A DNA stretch of 64,000 nt from contig JAZAYU010000005.1 of NCBI GenBank assembly GCA_038501625.1, positions 7,254,001 through 7,318,000 on the forward strand. Reading direction: 5' to 3'. This stretch comes from Corbicula japonica (taxonomy: Eukaryota; Mollusca; Bivalvia; Venerida; Cyrenidae). Below, piece after piece: positions 20,446 through 31,493 of this stretch; position 1 is the stretch's first letter; every line of letters starts with the position of its first letter. The notes under the pieces are model-generated. The model did not search any database and was not told the origin of the DNA. It saw nothing but the letters and a program-made list of their open reading frames with translations. The position numbers and the translations under genes were made by a program.

Positions 20446-23400
20446 GTGAGTGCAACAGCAGGTAGGGACTGTATGGACAGGCGTTAAATATTCACAGTGT
20501 TACACTGGTCCAATGAATCTCAATTTTAACTGAGTTCTGTTCAATCCCAACAGTATATATCAGATGTGGTAGATTTGGGTTGGAAAGAGTAGCCTCGACC
20601 ATGATTTGAACCTCGGACCTCTAGCTCACTATGCCAATGCTATAACAATTGAGCTACCGAGGCGGCTGGTAAGAAATCTACTACATACCTCCCCACTTAT
20701 AACTTAGATGGGACCGTTTCAATTTACTTGGCTCATGTATGCCCAGGTTCCGATTACCCCAGCCACTTGCTTCTCTTAAAGGAGCTCCAAGGGTAATCAC
20801 CCTCTGCACGATAACATTGTGGCAGATTTGGGTTGGAAAATGTAGCCTCGGCTAGGATTCGGACCCCCAGCTTACCATGCCAACACTATCAATCGAGCTA
20901 ATGAGGCCCTGATAAAAAATCTGCATCACAGACTTTCCATAAATGATGCAGTGTGCAGTTTGCCATTAAAACCGATAATAATGGCAAAGTATCTGATTAA
21001 ATGTGCCGTTTTGTTATAATATTTTATTTTCAGTGGAAACAGCAAGTAATTTACTGGCTCAGAAACTGATTAAAATTAAGGAAAAGATGAGCAGGTTTTT
21101 AATTCCAGTTCTACGATTCTTTGTTGTTGTTTGTGCTATTTACATATAAAATTCTATTACTGTATTGTTAGTATAATTATTTATGTTAATGTGCCATTTT
21201 ACATGTACAACAATTTACAGTAATCATATTTAACAAAGTTTTATAAATAATTTTTTTCATATTTATAATGCAATAAACATGCTTTTAATAAAGTAAGTAT
21301 GTATACCGTCAACTTTACCATGCTAGTAAATCTAAATAATTCTAAAATCTAATGCAATATTTTTTCAGCTTTTAGTTTGTTTTTATATTTCATTTATTGT
21401 ATTCAATCAAGTTATTTCTGTTTAATACTTGTTTGATTAAGTCTGTTCAGACGCTCATTAGTGTGTATTAATTAATTTATATTGTTTTATGTCTTGATGA
21501 CTAAAAATAAATCTTATCTTAGCATCCTCTTGTTGTTTTTTAAGAATGTTGGTATTGGTGACATTTTAAATTCATTGAACATTTTATTTTCATTTCTGTT
21601 ACTTCTACTAATGCATACAATGTTGGCCAGAGTTAATTAAAATTAAGATGGCTTTTTTTTCAGCTTTATTTGTTCTAGATCAATTAAAAAAAATAAAGAT
21701 CTATTTATAATAGTAATAAATGTGTAGATTTAAAGAGCATATTGCCATACAATTGGTGGGCAATTTTCTCTTATGAAAATTAGGTATACCTGGTGAAAAA
21801 TACCAGGGATTAATTTACTACTGCAATTTTCTACTATTGTTTGATGCATTGACTGAACAGATATATATCAGGTTTTGGATAATCCACATCTGGCTTTGTT
21901 TGAATTATAAGTTGATTATCAAACTGCTTTGTTTGACATTAAATCAACTGGGACAGACTAAGATAGCTGTGTTGCATGCTGTGACCTTGTAAGTGTAACC
22001 TTGAAAGTTGAAAAATGCATGCTGTTTGATAAACTTCCACAAATTATTCCTTTACTCCATATATATGCATTTTATTGCATGTCTACAAGTGTAGATCCAG
22101 ATCAGCTGGCACATCCTTGGCAACTGATCAGGATCTGCATTGTTTGCTTTTGGTAAGAAATAACCAAATGAAAAGCAAACAAGTGCAGATCCTGATCAGA
22201 CACAGGAGTTTCACTGGCTGCTGACAAGGGTCATATTGATAAATATTTTAAGCACTTCTATGAAGTAATAACCAAAATAACCCTACAAGATCAAAATGAC
22301 CCTTACATTAAAGCCATTAAATGAACAGTTTACAGAAAAGGGGTCCAAATGAGGCTTTATAGAAATTTTAAGAGTCAAGGGGTCAGCTCGTTGGTAAAAT
22401 GGAACCCCTGAGACTGCACAGATGTGCCAGCTGATCTGGATCTTCACTGTTCATCCAAGTCATATAGATGAATTTATGGGGTAAAGGATATGTATAGGGA
22501 TGTGTTATGTGGAGCAGTCTGGCAGTTCGAAAACTAGTTTTCATAATTTGTGCCCAACAGAACTTTTCATAATGTATTTTTTGTGTTTATATTTTGAGAA
22601 TATATTTTTTCTTTCTTTTTTTTTGATGAATTTTAGATGGGGATTTTGCTTAAGGAAGATGCAATATTTTGGAGTCTGTTATGCAGGGATAAACAACTAG
22701 CAGTTAATTTTCTTCCAGATAACAAGAAAGTTAAAGAGGAGGAAAGCATAGAAACTGATCTCAAAAATGCCAATCGATCAAAGAAGTGCAGTGATTTGAT
22801 AGTACTGGGGCTGCCCTGGAAGAGTTCAGAGGATGACCTCAGGAGTTACTTCTCAAAATTTGGGGAACTACTTCTAGTCCAGGTAAATGGTGATATATTC
22901 GATGTTATAAATTGACCTTGATCTTACACTAGCAAGGTGTAGATGATCAGACTATATCCATTAATGGCATTTTAAATCTACTTAATGCCGATATCCGATG
23001 TAATTCTCTCATAGCTGATGTATATTGATGTTTACTACTGACTGTTTAGGACGGTATTATAAGGTGAAGCCTAGTCATAAATATATTTGTACTAGTCCTG
23101 ATTAAAAATAAATGTTTGACATTGTAGGCATTTAGTGCCGTTTTCTGGTGTGCTTTTGATAAGTATTGTCTTTGAAACCAATTTTCATTAATGTTAGGTG
23201 CATTCCAAAAAACAACCAACCTCTATTTAGAAAGAAGCAGCAAGTACACAATAATTATGGGTATTTTGTAAAGCTGATTCAAGTTGATATATAAAACAAT
23301 TATAATCTGTGTAATTACATCAGAATTTGCAACAGACTCCGGCAGATATTTAAGATTTGCATCCAATGTCCCAACACTATCACACACCTTGTGTATGTTC

Positions 23401-25194
23401 TTGATTTTATCTCCCAATTAAATCCTTTATCACCACCACAGGTACATGACACATACCCTACCCTCTTACATATATATAAGTGGGTAGGGTATGTAGATTA
23501 TGTGTAATCTGCCTGTGATCACCACAGACAAAAATAACTGTAATGGTATCACTGGTTAGGGAAACTTACAAAATATTTCATCACATGTTGTTGTTTTGTT
23601 GAATATTTTACAAATATTTTATATATGGCGATGCTAAATGCCAAAATGTATATTTAAAAAAAAATGCTAGAAAGTAATCAAAAAGTGAGTTTTAAAATCG
23701 GGCTGTGACAGATCTATTCTTAATTTGCAGGTCAAGAGGGATCCAAAAACTAGTCAGTCAAAAGGTTATGGGTTTATACGTTTCGCCAACTATGATGATC
23801 AAATGAAGTGTATGTCTCAAAGACATAATATAGATGGGAGGTGGTGTGATGTCACCATTCCAAATTCAAATGTAAGTAGTGTTTTAACTCTGAGCTGTTA
23901 TATATTGGTTCGAGTATGCTGAATCATCTATGTATAATTGAAGTACTGTTGAATCATTATATTTTGCGAGGGTTTTATTTTTTCTTATTTCTCACTAGTA
24001 AACAAATGCAAAATAAGATGTCAGGGATATTTAAACATGCAATAGCTTTAATATATAATAAGAGCAATAAAACTGTGGATTTATGTACATTCAAAAAATG
24101 TCATTTGTAGCATCTCCACAAAAAAATTGGGCCCACAAAATTGACCCTTTATTCCATATATAGTATACATGTTTTGACATGTATGTGACCAGTGTAAATC
24201 CAGATCAGAGGGCATGATCTGGTCGCATCTTGGTTAGAAATAACCTAATGTATAAACCTGATCAAATCTTACAGTTATGTGAGTAAGACCAAATTGAGGC
24301 TCCTTTTACAGTAAAATAAATGATGTTCTTAGCAGATTACCCATATGGACCCCAGTAAGAAAAGTTTATTACTATTGGTACAATTGTAAAATGTTAAATA
24401 GTTTGTTTGCATTTCAAAAGAGCAAACAGTTAATACCTGTTAATTTTATTTTGCAGGAGGGGGCTCATCAGCTGATCAATCGTAAAGTATTCATTGCCCG
24501 GTGTACAGAGGATATCACAGCGGAGGATCTCAGGAACTACTTCAGCATGTACGGGGAAGTCGTTGACGTATTCATACCCAAACCATTCCGTTCATTTGCA
24601 TTCGTCACATTTTCTGATCCGGAAGTGGCACACAGTTTGTGCGGGGAAGATCATATTGTAAAAGGGGTCAGTGTACATGTGAGTTATGCTGCTCCTAAAG
24701 GGACAGATAGATTTGTGGAGAGGAAGGTCCCGCCAGGGGTTCAGAATGGTGCAGTGCCGCCAAAGCCGGGCTCGTACCCGCAGATGGTGAACCATCATCC
24801 AGGGTCATGGCAACCACATAAAAATAACCAGATAATGAAACCCATGGGCTTTCCTCCCAATATGCCGCCACAGGATATGAATGCCATGGGTTTCAATCTG
24901 TTTAATTCTGCCATGCTGGCAGCTGCTCAGGCTATGCTGACGGGCCAAGGCGGTAATTGGGCTCACATGGGCCCTCCACCGCCACACACAGGGCCACCTC
25001 CCTTGCACCATCAGCCAGTGGCTTCAGGCGATGTAGCTGTTCCACATTCTGGGACCCATGTTTATGCGACCCCACAGACAAGCACAGCTTGGGGATGGGG
25101 CGGGCATCCGACAACTGAGCCTCAGCCTGGGAGTTACGCTGGCTGGACTGCATCAAGGTCACAGCAACAACAGCAGCAACAGGGCTGGAACTAA
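20211..25194 (+). CDS. TARDBP: TAR DNA-binding protein 43 (TDP-43), 4 coding exons
   Basis: Joined exons: 20211-20445, 22719-22882, 23731-23871, 24457-25194; 1,278 nt, 425 aa (human 414), all GT-AG with matching phases. The N-terminal domain (1-78) has [34 protein letters not shown] and DNGWKN. A basic, NLS-like stretch (NKKVK and NRSKK) spans about 80-101. RRM1 has LIVLGLPW (105-112) and KGYGFIRF (144-151); [13 protein letters not shown] is nearly as in vertebrates. RRM2 has [10 protein letters not shown] (from 190) and RSFAFVTF (225-232), then [15 protein letters not shown]. The C-terminus keeps the helix ([20 protein letters not shown], 324-343) but is Pro/Met/His-rich instead of Gly-rich and ends in seven Gln plus GWN. 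The protein binds UG-rich RNA in the nucleus and controls splicing and RNA stability. Confidence 0.96.
20446..20570 (+). other. TARDBP intron 1, start
   Basis: Begins with donor GTGAGT. No feature before the SINE heads. Confidence 0.5.
20571..20700 (-). mobile_element. tRNA-derived SINE head, copy 1
   Basis: On the minus strand, GCCTCGGTAGCTCAATTG (A box), then GAGGTTCAAATC (B box) and TCGAGGCTA. The 5' GCCTCGG and 3' TCGAGGC pair as an acceptor stem (6 of 7), so the head is a recognisable tRNA-like fold. Confidence 0.7.
20815..20940 (-). mobile_element. tRNA-derived SINE head, copy 2
   Basis: Same family as 20571-20700: minus-strand GGCCTCATTAGCTCGATTG, then GGGGTCCGAATCC and GCCGAGGCTA. 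The shared 3' flank GATTTGGGTTGGAAA suggests a tandem or paired arrangement with a roughly 245-bp period. Confidence 0.65.
20941..22048 (+). other. TARDBP intron 1, unrecognised part
   Basis: AT-rich. A short stretch at about 21035-21095 is mildly exon-like in composition, but it is not needed for the TDP-43 frame. Confidence 0.45.
22049..22225. mobile_element. Family A MITE, left two thirds
   Basis: CCTTTACTCCATATATATGC start, GTAGATCCAGATCAGCTGGC, GATCAGGATCTGCATTG, TTTGCTTTT/AAAAGCAAAC stem tips and CAGATCCTGATCAGACA. The remaining right end appears at 22410-22490. Confidence 0.8.
22410..22490. mobile_element. Family A MITE, right end
   Basis: GCACAGATGTGCCAGCTGAT, CTGGATCTTCACTG and the terminus TTATGGGGTAAAGG. 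It is probably the displaced right end of the copy at 22049, with about 185 bp between. Confidence 0.65.
22719..22882 (+). CDS. TARDBP: TARDBP coding exon 2, NLS and RRM1 start
   Basis: Codes residues 79-133: [10 protein letters not shown], then [20 protein letters not shown] and LLLVQ. Acceptor TCTTCCAG, donor GTAAAT. Confidence 0.95.
23451..23494. repeat. 13-bp perfect inverted repeat in TARDBP intron 2
   Basis: ACATACCCTACCC (23451-23463) and GGGTAGGGTATGT (23482-23494) are exact reverse complements around an AT-rich loop. A CACCACAG motif flanks both sides in opposite or direct orientation. The rest of intron 2 (22883-23730) is unrecognised. Confidence 0.8.
23731..23871 (+). CDS. TARDBP: TARDBP coding exon 3, RRM1 end
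   Basis: Codes residues 134-180, including RNP1 KGYGFIRF and [10 protein letters not shown]. Acceptor TTTGCAG, donor GTAAGT; 141 nt in phase 0. Confidence 0.95.
24143..24280. mobile_element. Family A MITE, decayed
   Basis: GACCCTTTATTCCATATATA start, CCAGTGTAAATCCAGATCAG and GGTTAGAAATAACCTAAT, then a decayed right half. It lies in TARDBP intron 3. Confidence 0.7.
24457..25194 (+). CDS. TARDBP: TARDBP terminal coding exon, RRM2 and low-complexity tail
   Basis: Codes residues 181-425. RRM2 is complete in this exon; the tail contains the conserved Ala/Met helix, a [13 protein letters not shown] stretch, AWGWGG and a C-terminal polyQ. TAA at 25192-25194. Confidence 0.96.
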   Translation, partial: EGAHQLINRKVFIARCTEDITAEDLRNYFSMYGEVVDVFIPKPFRSFAFVTFSDPEVAHSLCGEDHIVKGVSVHVSYAAPKGTDRFVERKVPPGVQNGAVPPKPGSYPQMVNHHPGSWQPHKNNQIMKPMGFPPNMPPQDMNAMGFNLFNSAMLAAAQAMLTGQGGNWAHMGPPPPHTGPPPLHHQPVASGDVAVPHSGTHVYATPQTSTAWGWGGHPTTEPQPGSYAGWTASRSQQQQQQQGWN

Positions 25195-25515
25195 AGCAGA
25201 AGTTTCTGTGGTTAATGGAAAGAATCAGTGACATATTTTGAATTACCCAGTTTTCATTTTCAAAAAGTTAAGTTTATTATTTTAAAGCACATGTATTACA
25301 CATGTCCATTCGGTTTGGTTAGTTCCTTAAAAAGGTTAGCAAATTTTCTTGTAGTTGTGTACAAGGTGTTGTTGTTGTTTTTTTATTTGGCATTTTTAGG
25401 TTATAAATCTAGACCAACATTTAACAAATTGAAGTGGCCGTACAAAGTATTCTTAGTTGGGTTGGAATGAAGGATGAAATATTTTGATTCTTCAAATTTC
25501 TAGGCAATAAAAACA
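25195..25515 (+). other. TARDBP 3' UTR with candidate poly(A) signal
   Basis: AATAAA at 25506-25511, about 310 nt after the stop. Further AATAAA-like hexamers follow near 25744, so longer UTR forms are possible. I see no long UG-repeat tract in this segment. Confidence 0.5.
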
Positions 25516-26576
25516 AAGACTATGTTGAAGTTGAAAAAATATCTATATGACCAGCAACGTAATTGCTGAATTGGAAAGAAATGTCCTTAATTGCTGGAAT
25601 TGGGAGAACTGTCAGCAAAATTATATCGTTTATTTGATTCAAATGAGCCTTGTCATGCGAAAATTTATTTTTGGAAGTTTTCAGTTCTATAAATAATGTA
25701 TTAAAATTAAGCAGATGATTTTGCCAAAAGGCATTTTGCAAGAATAAATAAACAATAATGTCGAAATTTGTAAAAATAAATGACTGCTGTTGTGTTGGAC
25801 TAGAAATATTGACTAATGTTCTTTCTAAAAGTAGCAAAAACTAAAAAGTTGAAATTATAACCTTAAACACAGCTTTTCACATAAAACTGGCTCATATATG
25901 TTTCATTTTTTTGTCTTGATAGTGGGAACTTAATTAATTTTCAGAATCCCAAATCTACCTCAACCAATATGAGAATAAAATAAATATCATCGTTTACATT
26001 AAAATTTAATGAGTTCAAGTTTCCATTAAACTTCATAATGGAATTAAATTATTTCATCTTAATGTAATAAGCAGAATTATGCTTTTCAAATGACAGAAGC
26101 ATAGATCAATGTGTAGATCAATATAATGGTTTCAATATCTGTTTCAAAATCAAAAGTAAAAATCAAATGATTCAACTTTGCTTAACATTAGTCAATTTTG
26201 AACTCTTAAAAAGTAGACAGGTTGTTGTTTTTTTTTTTATTTGGCTGGCTTACCGTTTATTAGATTCTGGTTTGGAGGTGAAATTTGTGTCTACTTAAAG
26301 GGTTTTCTGTGTACAACCTGTGATAAAAGAAATTATTTTTTAATTTGTTTGAATAAATAAGACAAAAGTGAGAGGATCATTGCACATGCTCGGCATAGAC
26401 TTCAGGTTGTTTTTTTTTTGCATATGTGCAGTGATAGTTAGGGAAATTATAACTCCAGGATGTTTATAGTTTTTAACCATTGAATATTAATGGAAAAAGG
26501 TCAGAAACAATACTGGAAGAAAAAAAAAGTTTGTTACTGTTTTTGGAAGTTTGTTTTTTGAAAGAGGTTAATTTTT
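25516..26576. other. AT-rich sequence after TARDBP
   Basis: No gene recognised. A 105-codon minus frame at 25520-25837 has no family features and is probably chance in AT-rich DNA. Confidence 0.5.
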
Positions 26577-26729
26577 AACCCTTTATTCCTTTGATATGGC
26601 TTTAATAATGTTTTATCTCATGGCCACCAGTAATGATACAGATCAGCCTGCATGGATGTGCAGTCTGGTCTGGATATACACACTGATTTGACATTGGATG
26701 TCAGGCGTATCCATGGAGTTAAGGATTAT
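26577..26729. mobile_element. Family A-related MITE, diverged
   Basis: AACCCTTTATTCC start, CAGATCAGCCTGCATGG, GGTCTGGATATACACACTG and TCCATGGAGTTAAGGATTA end. It is shorter and more diverged than other copies. Confidence 0.55.
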
Positions 26730-27089
26730 AGTACACCAAGCTACTTAGGATTATCAGACAAAATTTAATGCCCTTGTAAACTGTTGTGTGAAACCTATCA
26801 AGTTGTTTACTAAAACATGGGGATGGTTATACATTTCAGGGATTATCAGCAGATTAGGTGCCAAAGTATTATTTAGCATAAATGTATCTAATCCAAAGAC
26901 TTAATTTGAATGAGTGAGTGAGGACCTTAAATCCCACTTGTTTCCAATACTTGTAAGGGCCTTTTAAAAGAAAGTACTTTTAATAAAATACACAAAATTT
27001 AAGGGGCTTTTTGAAGGTTAATTGTTGTTGTGCCACTTCATTATATGTGACGATGATATTTTGGAGTGGGGATCATTTAGTCTGTAGTT

Positions 27090-27333
27090 ATTAACCTTTT
27101 ACTCCATTAACATTGTATTAAGGTTTTATCATGTGCACGATCAGTGTAGATTCAGATCAGCTGGCACATCTATGCCTTCTGATCAGGATCTGCACTGTTC
27201 CATTCTTGGTAAGAAATAACCTAAAGAATCTTAACGCAAAAAAATTAGATCCTGATCAGAAGGTACTGATGCACCAGCTGATCTGGATCTACACTGCCCA
27301 CATGATAATGGCGTATCTAAGGAGTAAAAGGTA
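27090..27333. mobile_element. Family A MITE, full length
   Basis: TTAACCTTTTACTCCATTAA start and TAAGGAGTAAAAGGTA end; both halves and the GGTAAGAAATAACCTAA centre are present, about 244 bp. Confidence 0.85.
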
Positions 27334-27645
27334 GACTGAGGTGTGAGATAGAAAGTTATTGTACGCCTATAGAATCATAGCTTGATCACAAATATAGCTT
27401 GTTACAAACAAGTTTTGGTTCAAATTTTGGCCAGGATTGTTGTTAAAGAGTGTATGGTTGTTGTGTTATAAATTACAGTACTAGAATAGGATTGTTGTGA
27501 AAATACAAACCACAAAGGAAAATGAAAAGTGATAGTTATTAGGTATAAGTTCCATTAAAGAACAAGAGAAAGGATAAGAATCGGTTAGAGGTATTGACTC
27601 CACAAGGGAAGTTTGCACTGGGTTGGGACTGGTAAATTGAATAGT
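27334..27645. other. No gene seen
   Basis: Spacer between two family A copies; nothing recognised. Confidence 0.5.
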
Positions 27646-27885
27646 TTAGCCCTTTACTTCATATATACGTCTTTACAACTGGCCAGCGGAGCAGATCTAG
27701 ATCAACTAGGACATATTGTATTGTCTGATCAGGATCATTACTGATCTTCATTTAGCTTCATTAGGTTATTTCTTAACAAGTAGCAAACAGTGAAGATCCA
27801 GATCATATGGCACGTCTGTGCCATCTCATCTGGATCACTGGTTGCATATGCAAATAAAACCTGTGAATATGGAGTTAAGGGGCTA
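27646..27885. mobile_element. Family A MITE, full length
   Basis: AGCCCTTTACTTCATATATA start and ATATGGAGTTAAGGGGCTAA end. Both halves are recognisable though mutated. Confidence 0.8.
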
Positions 27886-28509
27886 AGGCAAAATACCAAT
27901 CATGTTTAGAAAAATAATCTCCCTTTGCTCAACAAAAGGGTGATGTTGGACATTTGCTAGCCCTAGTGGAATTTGATTGATAAAAAAACTTGACCGGTGA
28001 CTTAACTAAAATATTTACAACAGAGTTTTTCAATATTTGCTGTGGGTATTTTTTACATTAGCAAATGTTGTGTATGTTTAGACTGATTTATGTGTATTGG
28101 AGATAAAGGTGGTTAATTGTTTTGTTTTGGTTTATTTGCTCTCGCCAACATGAATAAAATATACGAAAATAAGTTTAATGTTTGAAATTGATAACACCAG
28201 TATTTGCAACAAAATAATACATTTTTGGCATAAAAAAAACTGTTTAAAATTTGGCACAAAATTGTCCTATCTAACATGGTCATATGAAATGAATGAGAAA
28301 ATCCCCAAATGCAACTTAAATAAAAGTAGTATTTCATAGGTTTAATTCTTTACACCATATATATATCTGTAATATACATGCTTTCAAGTATTTTTGCAAA
28401 GATAGATCACTTTTGTAAAAACACTTATAAATTTTGATTAACCACCTTTAAAATGAAAGGGGAAAAAGCTTGATAGACTCGGTTTGAGTAATCTGAGGTT
28501 AAAATATTT

Positions 28510-28772
28510 ACCCTTTACCTCATAGATGTGCCTTTTATCATAAAGCAGATCTGTGCATATCCAGATCAGCCAGGTTATCTCTGACCTCGACGCGACAAGT
28601 GTTAATCCAGTGCCCAAGGTTATAAAGCTGAGAATGGAAACCAGTCTCAAATCTCAAGCATCTGATTGGCTGAAATGGCGACCAGTCGCCATTTCAGCCA
28701 ATCAGATGCTTGAGATTTGAGACTGGTTTCCAAACACACATATTATAAAAGCTGTATCTATGGAGTAAAGAA
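28510..28772. mobile_element. Family A MITE with nested family B palindrome
   Basis: Family A left end ACCCTTTACCTCATAGATGTG and CATATCCAGATCAGCCAGG; right end TATCTATGGAGTAAAGAATT resumes after the B palindrome. It is the same nesting as at 12760-13160. Confidence 0.75.
28609..28748. mobile_element. Family B near-perfect palindrome
   Basis: GCCCAAGGTTATAAAGCTGA start; arms meet at GGCGACCAGTCGCC. The inner 45-50 bp of each arm are an exact or near-exact reverse complement. Confidence 0.9.
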
Positions 28773-29025
28773 TTGAAGAAGAAATTGTTGAGACAAATTC
28801 TTTGTTTTTGTCTGAATTTGTGAAGCGGTTGATGGTTTAGATTGCCTCATAGCTGTGTTGAGTAAAGCTATCTGGTCATTCTTGTATTTTGTGTATATAC
28901 AAGAAAAACAAATTTTTCTTGATTTAATGTAAATAGCTCAATACATATTTACTTGTTTGAATTTATATTGCATCATCTGTTTGACTTTTTTTCTTATTTG
29001 ATAAGTCGATGTGTATTGTATATAC

Positions 29026-29032
<7 letters not shown>

Positions 29033-29063
<31 letters not shown>
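29033..29063. repeat. (TA)n microsatellite
   Basis: About 15 TA units preceded by a TGTGTA/TACATATG stretch. Confidence 0.95.
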
Positions 29064-29065
<2 letters not shown>

Positions 29066-29400
29066 CTTTACTTTGTACATACATATATAGTTTAGCATAT
29101 TGTTAAGGATTATGTACTTTAAGTGCTAAATAATTCCATAATGTTTTACACAAATCATACTCTGGGCAGAAACGACCTTGACCTACGTCATCATGTGTGT
29201 GAAATATGTAGGGTGTGTAATATACGAGAGAAACTAGTGATTATATATTAGCGTCTATTGTAAGAGCGGGAATGAGTCCTGGATTTTTGTTAGAATCTGT
29301 AATTGTTGAACCTTACTTGAAATATTGTTAGCATTCATAATTGTTGAAGCTGACTTGTCAGTTACAATCTGTTGGCAGTATTCAAAATAGTTTTTGAAAC
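29064..29400. other. No gene seen
   Basis: AT-rich sequence; no coding feature or repeat recognised. Confidence 0.5.
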
Positions 29401-29616
29401 AACCCTTCACTCCATATATATGGGTTTTACGGCATATGAGAACAGTGTAGATAAGATAGCCAGCACATGCTAATTCTGTTTGCTTTTTTTGTCAAAAGTA
29501 ATCAAATAAATCAAAAAGCAAACAGTGTAGATTAGTGGGAATGGATGTGCCAGCTGATCTGGATCTACACTTTTCATCCATGGATAACTTCCATATCCGA
29601 TGCAGTAAAGGGTTAT
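29401..29616. mobile_element. Family A MITE, near full length
   Basis: AACCCTTCACTCCATATATA start and TGCAGTAAAGGGTTA end; a TTTGCTTTTTTT/AAAAAGCAAAC centre and CAGCTGATCTGGATCTACAC are present. Confidence 0.85.
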
Positions 29617-30525
29617 GAAAAAAAAAGATCTTTATTTAGAACTTAACAATTGCAATGTAGGATTTTAATGAACATTTCTTTTCATTAAAAGATTTGTTCA
29701 ATGTGACGGGTAATTTCATTTTTAACAAAATAAGTGAAGTGTCCACAAAAAATCAGAAAAACATGTTCTGTTCGGTATAACTCTGGAAAATGGCTCGTTT
29801 GATGATAAACATAGGTTAGTTTGTGAGGATTTTCTTTGTGAAATGCAGTGGTTATATTGTTAAATAGTAAATGTAGAATGGGAGCTTATGGCAGGTTGAG
29901 AAGTTATCATTCCTTTCTATATACAAGAGGCCGGGTTTTTTCGCCTCTTTAAATTGCTCAATAGTCTGAGAGAATTGTATGAAACTTAATTGTGGTCTGG
30001 GTCCTGAATATGGTGCCGTTCGAATTGTTATATATTTTCCATATTTTAAAATGATGAAGCAATGCCCTTTTACATTTGAAGCATTTTTTATATTGTTGAA
30101 ACTGTTGTTATTTATATTTTTTATTCTGTGAAACAGAACTAAGTCTAGTCCTGCCATATTTTACATTTGACGTCAAGGTGGTTTCTGCCCTATCCCAAGT
30201 ATTTTGTAGAGATTTTTTTCGGGCCATGATGTTGTTCATTTTTAAAGTCATGGTTTTGATAAAAAGTTTATTTTTACACTGTTAAATTTTAAAACGTGAA
30301 TCAAGATTCAGAATGTGTCCTGTTACAATAGAAGTTGGGAAGAGTCCATTTTTAAGTGAAATGCGTCGATGAACATTTCTTGTTTTTGTTAGGTGAACTT
30401 ACATTGTGATCTTGAATGTAACTTGCAGTATGAGACATTAAAACAGTATGGGAAAGGGAGTGCTGCTTGAGGTGTGAAGATTTCTATGTCTGCAGTTGCA
30501 TCTTTCTAATGACACACTCTATAAA
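29617..30525. other. No gene seen
   Basis: AT-rich sequence. A 101-codon minus frame at 29852-30157 shows no family features. Confidence 0.5.
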
Positions 30526-30843
30526 CAGTGAAACCTCACTATAAAGACCAGTGCCCAAGATCATAAAACTAAATCTGGAGATCAGTCTCAAATCTCAAGC
30601 ATCTGATTGGCTGAAATGGCGACCAGTCGCCATTTCAGCCAATCAGATCCTCGAGATTTGAGACTGATCTCAAAACTTAGTTTTATGATCTTGGGCCCAG
30701 CTCTGGGAGTGGAGGAAAGTGGTCACAATAGTCGGGTGGTCTATATTTCGGGTGGCAGAATGTGTTGTGGACATTGAAGTTGTGGTGTGAATATGAAGAT
30801 TGTCTTAAAACCTGGGGTGGTCTTAACAAGAGGTTTTACTGTA
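30526..30843. mobile_element. Family D element with nested family B palindrome
   Basis: ACAGTGAAACCTCACTATAA start and GGTCTTAACAAGAGGTTTTA then CTGTA end give inverted termini. The interior matches the D copy at 4346-4502 (GGAGGAAAGTGGTC, GGTGGTCTATATTTCGGG). The D sequence is interrupted at 30549-30699 by a B palindrome. Confidence 0.7.
30551..30699. mobile_element. Family B palindrome, best preserved copy
   Basis: GCCCAAGATCATAAAACTAA on the left and TTAGTTTTATGATCTTGGGC on the right are exact reverse complements. The arms meet at GCGACCAGTCGC. It spans about 149 bp and is nearly perfect over its full length. Confidence 0.95.
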
Positions 30844-30937
30844 TTCAACAGGGGTTCCACTAGCTGCTGAATATTAAGGATTATTTTTACCATTTTCAGC
30901 TGATTCTACTAATTATTCACCAAAATACTTCTTACTT

Positions 30938-31171
30938 ATCCCTTTCCTCCATAGACACACCTTTATTGCATGGGCGAACAGTGTAAATCCAGATCAGCCG
31001 GCACATCAATGCCTTCTGATCATGATCTGCACTGTTCACTTTCCTTAGGTTATTTCTGAACAAAATGCAACCATTGCAGATCCTGATCAGATGGCACAGA
31101 TGTGCCTGCTGATCTGGATCTACACTGGTTGCACATGCGTAAAAACACATATTTATGAAGGAAAGGGTAAA
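30938..31171. mobile_element. Family A MITE, full length
   Basis: TATCCCTTTCCTCCATAGAC start and TATGAAGGAAAGGGTAAAG end; both halves well preserved. Confidence 0.85.
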
Positions 31172-31493
31172 GGAAAAAATGACCAGTCAGTTAAAATCAT
31201 AGGCATCAGAAATCCGACTTTTTGGAAACTGCAGGAATCATTGGATCATCATCTTTTGGGTCTAATGGAACCCCTGTTGTTGTTGTTTTTCCAAATGTGA
31301 AGTTTTTACCAAACATAATATCTTGAGCTTAAATATAAACAGTTAAAAATAATACATTTTAGCTTTTGCATGATAAAAATTTCAAGATCGAGCAAGAAAT
31401 GCATTATTTGAAAACAATCAATTTTGTTGTTTGTTGTTAGGTTGTTGTTTTTTTTTAAAGAAAACAACATGATAATTACATACTGGTAATTCA

